A program made the translations under genes and the position numbers. Below, in pieces: positions 44,901 to 57,019 of a DNA stretch of 64,000 nt. Position 1 is the stretch's first letter, and each line of letters begins with the position of its first letter. The stretch is from Pinus tabuliformis (lineage: Eukaryota > Streptophyta > Pinopsida > Pinales > Pinaceae). The notes under the pieces were generated by a model. The model did no database searches. It was given only the letters and a program-made list of their open reading frames with translations, and was not told where the DNA came from. Location: assembly GCA_031772625.1 (NCBI GenBank), contig CM062810.1:455085731-455149730 (forward strand). Reading direction: 5' to 3'.

Positions 44901-46683
44901 TCATTGTTCAAATCAGCCTATCTTTCTCATACAAAATCAGATTTTGATTATTTAAGTACCATTGGAAAGATCTCAACAATATCTATACAGTGAGAAATAT
45001 ATCATTAGAGTTTGAAATGGAAAATAATGAAATAAAATGCTGAAAAGAAGAAACATCAACTTGAGGCACTAATTCCAAAGCAGGTATAAATTCTTTTGAT
45101 TTTTCCTTTGAGAACTTGTTTCATTAATACAAATTCTTTGTTTTGTGTGTAAATATCATAACTAGAGAGATTGATCACCTCTCTCCTTTGATAATCTTAC
45201 ATTCCATTGCAGAAGAAGTATTAGTTTTTTTGCAGGTTTCAGGAGGAAGAACAAATGACTACAAGAGAATGGTGTCTCTCTAAGAGACCAATTTGTTTCA
45301 TAAGAGGATGATCAGCAACAAAGAGGAAAGATGCTGATGTAAAATCAGATCCAAACACTTGAAAAACTTTCAGATACTATTGTCTCCATCACATCCATCC
45401 ATCAAATCCATACTTCATAATAAACCATTCACCTCATTCCACTCCATATTTTCCATTTACATTCACATACACTTTCCATCTCTTTTTGTCCATTCATAAC
45501 CCACAAATAAAAGCAAGAGGCTCATTCACATGCTTATTGCCATTGCCATTTCTGTTCTCCATTGCCATTTTCCATTTTCATTTTCCATTCCTTGTCATTT
45601 TCATTCCGCAAATAAGCCCTGCTTCAATGCAAATTATTGAGTCCATAGTCCTTTGAGTCTAAGTTCTTTGTAAAAACACCTTGAGGCTTGCATGCCTTAA
45701 TGGCAAGTCCTCATGCTAACAAACAATGGGAATACATTAATGTCCCTTGTTCGTTAGATCTTCTAGGTGACTCGACATCAGCAAATTCATTCGTACCTAG
45801 CAAGATGTGTTTGGGCATCTTGACTCTCATTTTCATCAATGGTGAGAGTTCTCGTGTTGACTAGTGGCATCCATTAATGGCCACTAAGCCAACAATTTCC
45901 TACTATGTTCGACATCAGAACATCTTTTCACATAGTAGGAATTGTGCCAATGAGTTTTGAAGACATGAAGACTATTATTTTCAGCATTTTGGAGCAGATT
46001 CAACAAGTTTTAGTAGAAGCAATAAAAGTCATCTTATCTCTCTATCCATGACTCCTCTTGTTCAGCCACTTGAAGAAGAATATGATCAGAATTTTTCAGC
46101 CACCACACATACAACTCATCCATTCCAAAGGGTAAGTGAAGGTACGGCATTTTCTAACTTTTAACCATAGAATTCCATAAAAAGCTAGAATGATAATTGT
46201 TGGAAAAACATTTCTCTTCCTCATTTCATAAAATTGCCAATACCATCAGTTGGGGGGGGAATACATTCATATTCATATCTTGCCATGTCCATATCATATT
46301 CAGGAGCTCACATACTTCCAACATATATTAATTATTACATTGCTATTATGAGCATATAATGGCTTTTGAAAAAACGCTTAAAGGATAAATTGGATACAAA
46401 CAAAATCATGGTTGTCACACAAGAACCAACCATCATGCAATCCAATAAAGATATACTTTGCAACAATAATCAAAATATCATTATGCAAAGTTCAAAGATC
46501 AAAATACAAGGCAACAACAAAAAAAAAATGGTTGTAACACAAGAACCAACCATGTTGCAATTCAAGTGAAACACTTTGCAGAAATATGAAGTTATCAAAT
46601 GATATCATGCAAAGTTAAGCCAAAGCTTAAGGATCAAAAGAGTTAATGTAACATATATTGCATGAGGACATGCAATAGCTTCA
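41928..46683 (+). other. Non-coding interior of LARD
   Basis: Only short, unrelated open stretches occur. TTCCGCAG words recur near 42131, 42153, 44526, 44546 and 44883. A 20-bp unit (AGCCAATACAGCGTTTCCGC) is duplicated in tandem near 44513-44552. The stretch near 42150-42250 resembles 44548-44645 (CCGCAGTTGTTT ... CACATGGG ... ACATGGAT). A less AT-rich block at about 43000-44080 has several minus-strand ATG starts (43246, 43586, 43820), none of which I can identify. A hairpin series occupies 45683-45941. Confidence 0.6.
45683..45941 (+). other. Series of seven adjacent hairpins in LARD
   Basis: Stems: GAGGCTTGC with GCAAGTCCTC (45683-45712, one bulge); a 42-nt hairpin 45716-45757 starting CTAAC and ending GTTAG; CTAGGT/ACCTAG (45763-45800); CAAGATG/CATCTTG (45801-45822); ACTCTCA/TGAGAGT (45823-45849); TAGTGGC/GCCACTA (45862-45886); TTCCTACTATG/CATAGTAGGAA (45897-45941). 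They follow each other with gaps of 0 to 12 bases. Structured RNA is inferred. Confidence 0.75.
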
Positions 46684-46694
46684 GTTGGGGGGTA
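46684..46694 (+). other. Polypurine tract of LARD
   Basis: AGTTGGGGGGTA-type sequence directly before the 3' LTR. Confidence 0.6.
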
Positions 46695-48519
46695 TGTTGA
46701 GTCTTGAAAATGTCATTCATTTGCATTATACTTTCACTATTATGTCCATTATATCACCTCCATTTCACTACTATGTCACCACATTCATCCCACTTTCATT
46801 ATCATTGGGCCACCTTTATGTTTTTCCAATATTTATTATTTCTAAGCCTTTTTAAGTGAATTTGTGGTTAAACATTAGAAAATAATGTGCATATGCTTAT
46901 ACCTAACAAATGGGTTGAGGTTGTTGACATGTGTAGATTGGAAGGAGACTTCTAGAAGACCCTTATGTGGCACTCTAAGGCCAAATTCGAATTTGGTTGG
47001 AAAGAATCATGAGATCATGAGGATATGTGTCACATCTCCTAATTGTATTATAACTTTAAAAAGACATGTGTCTTCTCAGTTCCTATTTTGATTAGGACTC
47101 TAGAGGTAGAGGGAGAGATTCATGGACTCTCATTAATGAGATGGCTCTCATCTTTTTGTATAAATAGGAGATCTCTCTCCTTCATTTGTTAGTCTTTTAG
47201 TCTTCCCTTTTAGTATTTTCTTAGTCCTTTTAGCTTGTTAGTCCCATGGCTTTTGAAAGCTTTTGTACTTTGTACTTTTGAAGAAATTGAATAAATATTT
47301 GATGTTCTCAACATGGAAGGAGATGTGAAGTAGATGTCATGGAGCATATTAGGATGTAAGTAGAGTAGATTTCATTTTGCAAATATTGCTTTGTAGAATG
47401 TAAGGTAGATTAGATTTTTCATTCATGCAATTTTAATTCATGCAAGTGTGTTTAATTTGGCTTTGATTTCATAACTAATGGCATATGCGATCATCTTGTC
47501 TATGTTGCTGACCTTTATTTTTCTAGTTTGATTTTCATTAGTATCATTTCTTTAACTTGCACTTTACTTTCTGCTCTTAGATATCAAGTTGTTCATCTAT
47601 TGATGGTTCTTTTTCCATAATCAAATAACTTTATTGGAGCCAAAATATCACTTAGTACAGCTTGGTTTAGTTTTCTTTAAGACTCACATTGCTGACTTGT
47701 TCATAACTGTTATCACATGATAAATCTAGCTGAAAGGCAAAAAGGTTAAGAAAAGGTTAAAGTAGTGTGATTTGTCTCCTTTATGTAGTGTCACTTAGAT
47801 TTCACATTTCATTTTCATTTTAAATCAACAGCATAGATACTGGGCCGATGTCATTAGTTCTTTATTTGATGTCTTTATTTTCCTTTAAGCATTTGATTTC
47901 ATAGGTGGTAAGGGGCCCCTGCCTTGTATAGTTGTCACTTTAATTTCTTGTATTTCTTTTTCTGATTTTCATGTATATTAATGTATAGTTTGAATTACTG
48001 CATTTTATTTTCTTTTTAACATGTATATTATTGTACATAAATTGCTTTCAAGTTGATTGTAGATTAGTGATGCACATAGCCTTTTAATGAACTAATGACG
48101 TGATAGAATCATCTTGTCCTTTTGCTGAAGCAGCAAGAATACTGGGTCTCATAGTCATTCTCTCATTATTTGATTATTGCATTTTATTTTGATTGAACTA
48201 GTTGTATATTTACACTTTTGTTTAAATACTAACTCCATCAATAACATGTTTTAAGTTCTTTTGAAGTACTAAGTTTTGGAAGTTACCATTAAGGACATAG
48301 GCCTTGTCTTGAAATCTTTATCCATACTTGTCCTTTAAAAGTATTCTTAAGACCTTAGAAAACCAACAAGAACAAAACCCCAAAAACAACATAAACTATA
48401 AAACAACAAAGTAAGAGAAAGGTTAACTAAGCACATATAGTGCACCACACTTCATCAGTTTACGATACCCGGATTGATAATTTATGTAGAGCAATTTAAG
48501 ACGTTAAATTGACTAGACA
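46695..48519 (+). repeat. 3' LTR of LARD
   Basis: The same 1825-bp length as the 5' copy, followed by GGGTA (48520-48524). Confidence 0.93.
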
Positions 48520-48524
48520 GGGTA

Positions 48525-49130
48525 ACACCTCACGATGATCTACACTATCAAAATGGTCAGAGTTTTTCCTTATCTTAGACAATGTAGAAGAGATCATATG
48601 ACAGGTTTCCACTGTGGCCACTTCTGCCAAATTACTTGGAGGTGGGAGGGCAAAAGTACCCATTAAGGAAGGGTCTTTTAGGAGACCTACTCCGACATTT
48701 TGAAGCCATTGAGAACTTCCATGCATCAATGGAATGCTTCCAGTATCTTGTGAACTATTGGGGAAAAAGGTTAGTTGGTCAACGATTGTAATTCCACCTT
48801 GGAAGGGAAATGAAACCTTTCTAAAATATGTTGACACCACAGCAGCCATAGCATAAATCCAGGGCCTTCCCAACAAGATATTGTAGTCCATATTTCCATC
48901 AATGACTTCGACCTCAATTTCTACTATCTTGCCCCCCAATTCAACTTGCCATTTACTTAAAATCCCATATGGTGTGTATGTTCTTCCATCGAATTCTTTT
49001 AATGTCATTGATGATCGCGACAAGGGTGGTGAACGTAAAGTTTTCTAGAAACTCATTGACATAATGCAGGTAGATGCCCTCTCATCAATAATTGTTTGAT
49101 GAACAGTTTTAATGAGGGCTTTTACCTATA
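48525..49130 (-). pseudogene. Retropepsin-like protease of element B
   Basis: The open stretch 49023-48496 encodes the C-half: LKEFDGRTYTPYGIL, VEVIDGNMDYNILLGRPWIYAM and VVSTYFRKVSFPFQG. The active site just upstream (near 49095) reads IDERASTCIMS, where Gly of the D-x-G triad is Arg. A stop and frame change separate the two. The last 30 or so bases of this frame run into the LARD LTR by chance. The fold is the same as in the A and D proteins, supporting common ancestry. Confidence 0.8.
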
Positions 49131-52100
49131 TAAGGAAAGCGAGTTAGGTGAGTAACTGAGGTTCGTGTCCTTTATGGTTAAAGGCCACAATATTGGAATC
49201 TGTTGGATCAATCCCACCTATTGTTGATAACAAAGATTGCCTTTGGGAGGGGCAATTTTGCAGTACCTCAAGGGTCGAAATAGCGGATAGCGATTGAGCC
49301 AAATCCTCCACTATATTATAATTCTGTGATGCTTGAGCACGAGGATTAAATGTTGATTTATGTACTACTCCCTTTGGCAGATTTATGGTTAATTCAAGAA
49401 TAATGGGCGAGACAGCTTCTCATAAAGTTGTTGTCGAACTACTGGGTTGATTTGTAGCCTTGTAGTTCGACGATTGTGGATTCCCATAATCTTTTTTCCT
49501 TGTCGATATCAAAGCATAATTTTTTTGTTTTGAGATGGATAGCATAAGAACTTGTGATGTGGAAGCATGATTGATAGCAACCAGATTAGTTTCTGGGTTC
49601 GAAAATGCATCAATCAACACCACTGAGGTATTTGAAGTCATTAGAAATTTTGTAATCTCAGATCGATGTGGACAATTTCTCGTCCAATGGTCCTCATTAA
49701 AAATGTAACGTGGATCATGAGGTTTCTTTCACCTAGTAGGGTTCTCAGAAGATTTTTCAGGAGTTGAGTTCTCTTGTTTCTTCTTATTATTTTTCCCTTT
49801 CTTCTTGCCCCCTCATTGCTTTGGATATTTTCCCTTGTCAGATGACATGGCATTAACCTCTGAGGCAAGTGGTTTATCATTTTATTTTTTATTAGAAGCT
49901 GCAAGGGCTTTACCAGATGGAGCCTTTGTGGTTTGCGTGATTGAGGTACCAATCACGCCATCACTAGTGTGAGAGTCCCTGTTCGATTTAGGAGGGGGAG
50001 GAATAGAAAATTCTGGTCTGGTAGCATCAAGAATTTTTTTATATAGTGTGCTAGACTAAATATAGATCAAGTCTAAATATTGGGCAAGAGCAATGACTTT
50101 CTCCTATGTGACAACTCATCCTTTTGCTACATCCTCAGTTATAGATGGAATAAGGACTTAATAAACCACTCAGCTAAAAACTGATCAACATACGCTTTTA
50201 CCATTCGTCGACGACGTCGCCACTCATGAATATGATCACATATGTGAGTGGTTGTTGTCTGTTTAAAGTTTGTAAGGAGTTCTGTCCTTGTTTCGTATCT
50301 TATGGGTAACTGAAAGTGGGTTAGAAAAGTAGTGGTAAGGGCACTGAAGTTATCAAACAAAGCTCTAGGAAATTCAATATACCATTTCATTGCTATACCA
50401 GTTAGCATTCTTTGAAAAATGTGAAGCCTAATCGAATCATCATTTATGGTGTTAGATGAGCACCACAAATGAAAAGTCATTACGTGATTCGATGGATCTT
50501 CACCTGGATTTCCATTGAATTTAGGAATATCAGAGGGAAGTTTATGAGGAATCGCTGACCAAGGGGTGTATGCGATTGGATCATTCATCATCCAATTCAA
50601 ATCTGGTAATTCTAGAGTTGCTACAAAAGGCAATTGTTGATTCAGGTTAGGTGAAACATACCCAGGATAAGATGGAATCACCTAAGCAGTAGGTATTTGC
50701 ATACTTGCATAATGTATTTGATGTTGGTAACTCTGATAAGGTTTTTGGTAACCATTATAGTGTGGGTGTTGATAACCATTTATAAAATGTGGTTGTCCAT
50801 TACCTACAAAGCCTTGTTGCTCAAGTCCTTGATATGTTTTCTCGAATTGCGATTGTTGATATTGTACCAGCCATGGTTTTTGGATGATTTGCTAGTGCCC
50901 AATACTGGAAGATTGACTAAGATGTGGGGTGATAATACATGTTTGAGCCTAAGTATCTCTAGGTATGGAAGCACTAATCTAAGGTTGTGATTGAGCCGTA
51001 GAGACAAGAGGTTGTTGTATTGTAATGTGAGAAACTTGAGGTTGACATACAATAGGCAGTTCTTGTACTTCCAACAGAGTCACAATAGCAGGTGTAGTGG
51101 GAATATTTGACACAAATTGGATTGGTTGCATTGAATATAGAACCCTTGGTCGTTGAGGCAGTATTGGTACCAAACCACTGGATGTAATTCCGGTTTGACC
51201 TGAATTTTGTTGTGATCATATGGTTATTCCCCGGGGAGGAACAATGAAAAATAACACTACCATCCATATGGTGGTAGTCCAGTGTTCAAAGGATATATCG
51301 GTCTTTGAAGCCTAGTTTTCCCAAATTGATATTGGCATGCAGGATCAATTTTCTAAGTTTCAACATAAGAGACACTAGTTGGGATTCTGATTGAACAATT
51401 AGGAATAGACCATGTCGTCAAGACAGTCCCTCAGTGGACTCCAGCTAGTGATTGATAACTAGTTGGGACAAATGGTATATGAGAAAACATTGTAGGAATG
51501 GCAGCAAGAACCTTCATTGTAGCTGTATCAGATGATATAGTAGTAGATGTTGATGGTTACTCAGACATGTTTAGTCTATCCAAAAGATTTCCTAGCAATT
51601 CGACACGAACTTGCGATGAAGGATGATTAAAAGAAATAACTTCAGTAGTAGAAGGATACATATGAATCCCAATCCCAAAATGTAATGGGGTACTGGATGG
51701 AATATCTCCTACTATCTCCTCTATAGCAATCAGTCCAAGTGGAAGAGGCAGACCGTCAGGTCCGTAAAATATTTTTAGAGCCGAAGAACGTATAACTTCT
51801 GCAGTGACAGATACTAGAGGGGTGACACCTCCTGAATTCTGGGACCCAACATCTAGATGTTCAGGCAAGTGGACTTCAATCTCTAGATCAGCTCTAGCTG
51901 GGGTTGTTTCAAGTATAGAATTGTATACCGTTACACTAGGATCAGTTCTAATGTCCTCTTTTAATTGCGAAACTTTTTCTGTAAAGGCAGTTGTACCAGA
52001 AATGATCAGAGTAATTGTAATCTCTAACCATGTTGAAACACAAGTTTCAAATAAATCAAGTGAATTGGACTTAGTTAATGGAGACCTTTTTTCTAAGAAT

Positions 52101-52177
52101 GGCTTCATTTCTGGAGTGAAAGATGATTGACTCTCTAGTATCCACGAACGACAGGTTTTTGATTGACTTTCTTCCAC
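49131..52177 (-). pseudogene. Gag of element B
   Basis: The N-terminal stretch 52177-51557 (MEESQSK..., 206 codons) has no recognised domain. A Pro/Gln-rich stretch full of stops follows (51550-50690). The capsid core at 50681-50139 has KFNGNPGEDPSNHVMTFHLWC, RLHIFQRMLTGIAMKWYIEFP and FKQTTTTHICDHIHEWRRRRR. Then comes a Lys-rich stretch and a degenerate zinc knuckle near 49700 (FNEDHWTRNC) that has lost its first two Cys ligands. The presence of capsid here contrasts with its absence in A and D. Several frame changes make it inactive. Confidence 0.8.
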
Positions 52178-53947
52178 GATTGCAGATTACTTGATCAACT
52201 CAAAATTAGAGGGAAAATGATGTTATTCCAAATTTAATAAATTTTAATGACACTTTGACACAACTTTGCTTTTTCAATTATTAAGAGTCGAGAAAAAGCT
52301 AAATATGACTCTAGTCCCCTTTGATTTTTCATGAGCCTAAAGAGACAAGTTCTCAAATGGACCTTTTCTTTTAAGGAGCCGAAAAGGAACAAAAGTGACT
52401 ACTCTGGAAATCTAGATAGAGGGATTACCAAACCAATCACAAAACTGCAATATACACCTTGGTTACAAATTAAAGAGAAATTACCAAGGACTTATGTACG
52501 ACAGTCAATCTTCCCGAATGTTGTGTTCAATGCATTGCGATCAATAGGGTGGCAGACATGGCTTCCTATGGATAAAGGATATAATCCTATTGTGGTCTCC
52601 CAATATATACTCGACGGTACGGGGAGCACAAGTCCGTGCTAGCAAATGTCGTATCAAAGAGCAAGAATCACCCAAACTTTGATGAAAACGATAGTTACTA
52701 GATTTTACGATGTTGGAACATGTCTCTAGCCTAGACCTCTAAATATGTTGCGTTAGGTTCCAAAGCGTTGTTAAGTTCATTGAAATTTATTTTAGAGTTA
52801 ATCTTGCTTAGAAGTTTGCCTTTTAATGGTTTACTGCGTGATGTAGATGTAAAATTCCTAAATGCAATCTACAATGATAAACAATCGTTGTTTATTTTTA
52901 GCAATGAAAATCCTAGCTACTAAGGAAAGAAGATTACGGTTCTTTCAAACAAAGAGAAAAGAGCACACATAAATGCACTTTTCCTAAATCGTATTTCACA
53001 CACAGTCTAAATGCAAATTCAAATGCATGTATTTGTTTTTTCATTCCCTTAATGTGAGGAATGCCAAAAAAGAGAACTAACTATACATTTGAAAGATTTC
53101 ACTCAAAGCGACATTTCGACTATTTCCTTTCAAAATGGAAAGGAAGACTAAACGACACTTTTCAATTTCGAATAGAAAATGCTTTCAACACTTTGAATGT
53201 CAACAAATCAAATCAATACAAATCAAAAAGTTCAATCGACTACCTAGAGAAGGAAGACTCAATCACACTTCTCTTTTTGACACAAAAACAACAGTTATGG
53301 AACTTTTTGCACTAAAACGATAGATTGATTTAAGTAACTTTTCAACAAAGAATTGTAAATGATGGAAAAATACATAAAAACATTTACTAATCCTTATCAA
53401 TGGAGGCTAAACAATGTAATGCAAGTAGGCTTCAACAATGAGATATTGTTCATGAGTGGCAAAAAACAACTAAACAGAGCTGAAAACGAAGACAAAAAAC
53501 CCCAAATTTGAAGGAGAGAAATAGGATTACTCAGTCATCGCACCTGTGCTTCATAGAAATAGGGATGCGTCACACCTGCGACACTCAAGAAGTGTGATGC
53601 ATATTGGTTCACAGTGACAGACAATGCAATGGGCCAGGGAGCGCAACTGATATGGGTTTTGGCTCAAATTTGCAACTGATTTTAGTTAGTTAAGTTGAGC
53701 TATGATGGAAAATAAAGAGCAAAGTACAGGGGTATGATCTTGAAAGGTGGCTGAGCTACCAAGAGGGCATTTAGAATGCTTGTAAGTAGGATATTCAGTT
53801 CATAAACTAAACCGGAGATTGACTGAGGCAGCATTCATCTACATTACAATTGCAGAGAAAGAGTAGTTCGAAGGCTACCTGGCTAACTTCAGACTCTGTC
53901 TATAGTTTTTAAAGCAAACAACAACAACAAACAAACAAACTATTCAC
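52178..53947 (-). other. Untranslated leader of element B
   Basis: It is homologous to the leaders of A and D, with the AGAGTC/GACTC and TGAG/CTCA hairpins near 52284-52360. GATGCGTCACACCTGCG-type words near 53555 echo words in the LTR. Confidence 0.6.
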
Positions 53948-53965
53948 TCCCAAGTGGAGTCACCA
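53948..53965 (-). other. Primer-binding site of element B, tRNA-Arg type
   Basis: TGGTGACTCCACTTGGGA on the minus strand, three bases inside the 5' LTR; a decayed form of the sites in A and element 1. Confidence 0.8.
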
Positions 53966-53968
53966 TTT

Positions 53969-55008
53969 TGTTTCCGGAAAAAGTAGTGTCTTTTCAGTTT
54001 GCTAGCCCTCTAGGATTGGTAGCTATCCTAGAAACAAACAATCAAAGCAATTTGGGATTTCCTCTATGTATGATAGATAAGAGAGAGGCAAAGGAACCAA
54101 CTTGGATCTTATGTTTGACTCCTTTCTTGAACTCTCTCCCCCTCGACATAGCTTGCAACTCCTTTCCTACTTATCTTGCTTAAAGAATACCTATAGAGAA
54201 AAAGTAACCAAACACCATCAAAGCATCTCAATCTATTATATCATAAGAATTCCAGAATCAGAAATACAATGAACATACAATGACATTTACAAATAACAAC
54301 ATTCAAAAATACATGATTGTATGGAGGAAAACTCAAAGAACTTTATTAAAATAGAAGGTAGAATTACAACCCATCTGTCCCATCCAACATCATCCTCCCA
54401 GCATCAAAGCCATCTTCACCTCATGAAAAGCAAGATCACCCAAAAATACAATGTTCCTTCTCAAAGACAAACTATGAGCACTTCCTCACAAATTACAAAA
54501 TTCCAACCCCTAGATCTCTGAGATGAGGGATCCATTTATAGATGTATGCAAGGGTGTGAGTCATCTTTGGTTTTTTTATTAGTGTCATTCCACTTGTTGT
54601 TCTTGGTTCCACTTGGAGATTTCTTGGATCTCTTACTCATCCTTGGGAAAATTCAGAGAGGCAAGTATCATGGGATAAGTTTCTAGAAAATTCCATGAAC
54701 ATCCATTTAGCAAACCGTCTCGAACATTTGTCCATTCTCACTCATCACACCTCATAGAAGGCCTCTTCAGTATGCATCGCACCTGGCTAGTGTAGGAGTT
54801 AGTATGCATCACACCCTGATAATGGAGCAGTGAGTATGGTCCATTTTTGGCCAGTTCTGAATGGTTTTTCATGTGGAACTTTTGGGGAATGATGTAATCA
54901 GTTGACCATGATCCGTTAGGGTATGAAACAACACTTTCAGGGGTTAAAGAGCCCTTTGTTTATCGACATATAATATTGGGGTTGCCATGCCCAAATATAT
55001 ATATAACA
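53969..55008 (-). repeat. 5' LTR of element B
   Basis: It is 1040 bp, TGTTTCC to ATAACA on the plus strand, followed by the TTCCC duplicate (55009-55013). The likely TATA box is TATAAAT on the minus strand at 54534-54540. Confidence 0.92.
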
Positions 55009-55013
55009 TTCCC

Positions 55014-55919
55014 TGCCGAGAGTCTCCAGATTGTCGAGTATCTGAATCATAGGGGAGGTTCCAATATCACCATCATAGCACCATGTCTCCCTCACCAGAG
55101 TGCTAAAATCAGGATCATCAAACCAGGTTCTGTTGAATTTAAATGGCATGCCGAGGTGCACCATCGTCCTCCTCCATAAAAGTGTAATAGGTCTGTGATC
55201 TAATAGAAAATTAATGATAATCTCTATTTACACATCTCCTAGATGAGCAACCAACTATTCATGCATTAAACGACGATCCAATCTCTTGGCGACATATGCC
55301 TCACCAACACGACCATTCTCCCAAGTGGGAGCCATTTCATCCGGGAAAATGTCCACAAATTTTTGTGCTAGAAGAGCGTCAAGTAACATCCCCGCAAAAG
55401 GGTCAATCCTTCTGCGTCATCCTCATACTTCTTCCAAAGAAATGGTACAATTTAAATCCCCTACAATGATGAGGGAGGCAAATTCCATAATACATGAAGA
55501 AAATAGATGGTCCTAGAAAATGGTCCTATCTATGTAAGGAGCATAAATGTTCAAAATATGGATGTGACCACCCATTTCGCGGATATGTCCCTCAAGGGAG
55601 ATGCCCACAAAAACATCTATAAGCTTTAGTTTTGACCCACCTAGGGTCCCAAATAGCCACTAAACCACTAGAGAGACCATAAACCACAGTAGCTGATATA
55701 TTCCATTCTGAGAACATTTCCTGGAAATATTGAACAACATGTGGAAAAGAGTGCATGGATTCTTGTAGAAGAATGATATATGGGTGAAGAGAGGAGAAAA
55801 GACCCTTGAGGGCCCAATATTTTGGGGCAGCCCCAAACCTTGCATATTGAGTGACAAAATGAATGTCATGGAGATGCGTGCCTCGACAGTCATGCTATAA
55901 GGGTTCGTAAGGGGGGGAT
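55014..55919 (-). pseudogene. LINE endonuclease remnant (5' part of the split LINE)
   Basis: Minus-strand text of an AP-type (EEP) endonuclease: LSLNMQGLGLPQN near 55855 (start of the domain) and YIILLQESMHSFP near 55770 with the catalytic Glu. Beyond that, FCGHLPRGTYPRNGW and WFDDPDFSTLVRETW (about 55120) appear in shifting frames. It would nick target DNA for the LINE. The downstream RT half is at 21700-25418. The LINE 5' end (ORF1) must lie beyond element D, outside the window. Confidence 0.75.
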
Positions 55920-57004
55920 TGTTGTGGGGAAAAATGCCTATGCAGGACAATCCTATCCACCTAAGGTGTGACAGTGCCTTAGCAACAAACAGAGACGGCT
56001 ATTCTAGTATTCTTCCTTTATGAATTAAGAATGAAGAGAGATAGATGGACCAACCAGTGTCTTCCGTTTGTCCCTCGATCCAGTTCCTCTTCTCTTTGGG
56101 TGTTCACAGCTACTTGCCTTCTCGCTCGCCCAGCTTCAACAGGTTCCTGCAAGATCACAAGAGAACAGCTACTTGCGACAAGAGAACAGCTACTTGCGAC
56201 AAGAGAAGAACACTACACAAAGATAGATATTCACATTCATAACTGATTCAGGATTAGAAATAAACCAAATACACTAATGCAATCATACATCAAAGATACA
56301 TCAGTATATAGGAGAAACCAAGATAGCTTTATTGATGAATAACAAGGTTCAGGAAGAGATACAACCCAGAGATCCAGCATCTCCTTTCCAGCAAAATGGA
56401 ATTCCTATCTTCACCTCCCTTAAAAGCATTAAGCAACCAATGATTCCAGTCTCAAACCAACAGCAATTCTTTGCAATAACAAAATTCCAGCCTCTAGATC
56501 TCATGGAGGAGAGATCCATATATAGATGTTTTGGAGAGAGGATGAGTCAGCTTGAGATCTGACTAGTGTCCTCTCCCTCTGTCAGTTCTTGATTCCACTT
56601 GGAGGTTCTTGCTTCCACTTGGAGATTTGGAACCTCTTACTCATCACCAGTCGAATTCCCTGAGGCAAGTGTCATTTTGGAAGCTTCCTGGGTTTTGACA
56701 CCTTGAGAAATGAGCCTGCCACATGTCCACTCTCGCTCAGCACAGGTAGCCAGTGTTGGCTTTGACATTCAGCGCAGGTAGCCAGTGTTGCCATTGACAT
56801 TCAGCGCAGATGGTCAGTGGAGCCATTGACATGATCCTGAATTGACTTGTTTTTAGCAGTTTCTAGTGGAGAACTTCTATGAATTGCTGTGGTTTGTTAG
56901 CCTTGTTCCTCTAGGGGTAGGAACAACATGTTTAGGGACTTTGGATCCCTTAGATTATGGACATTTCATGCTCAATGCTGTAAGGCACAAAAATGTCTAT
57001 AACA
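55920..57004 (-). repeat. 3' LTR of element D
   Basis: It is homologous to the A LTR but about 40 bp longer because of small tandem duplications: a 21-bp unit (AAGAGAACAGCTACTTGCGAC) near 56158-56205, a 21-22-bp unit ending CCACTTGGAG near 56585-56625, and a roughly 33-bp unit with CAGCGCAGGTAGCCAGTG near 56738-56815 in three copies. A minus-strand TATATAT box lies near 56517. Confidence 0.88.
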
Positions 57005-57019
57005 GTTGCCCCCTAAAGT
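57005..57019 (-). other. Polypurine tract of element D
   Basis: Identical to that of A (ACTTTAGGGGGCAAC on the minus strand). Confidence 0.85.

Larger units (their letters stand above)
39879..48519 (+). mobile_element. LARD: large non-coding LTR retrotransposon (8641 bp)
   Basis: Two 1825-bp LTRs (39879-41703 and 46695-48519) start TGTTGAGTC and end GACTAGACA. The duplication GGGTA lies at 39874-39878 and 48520-48524. A tRNA-Asp primer site sits at 41707-41724 and a G-rich tract directly before the 3' LTR, giving plus orientation. By-eye mismatches between LTRs number about 40 (about 98% identity). The 4991-bp interior has no recognisable gag or pol domain. This fits a large retrotransposon derivative that depends on another element, probably an Athila-type one judging by the primer. 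Confidence 0.93.
25419..55008 (-). mobile_element. Element B: Tat-like Ty3/gypsy element with two nested insertions
   Basis: The LTRs are 53969-55008 (1040 bp) and 25419-25510 plus 31364-32311 (92 + 948 = 1040 bp), flanked by TTCCC on both sides. Net length without inserts C and LARD is about 15.1 kb. Minus-strand order: leader, gag, protease (LARD inserted after it), RT, RNase H, integrase, an antisense plus-strand gene, hairpin-rich 3' module, polypurine tract, LTR. The start of the 3' LTR has mutated from TG to AG. The first 92 LTR bases differ from the partner at about 12 sites, so B is older than its inserts. The leader and 3' module are shared with A and D. Confidence 0.92.
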
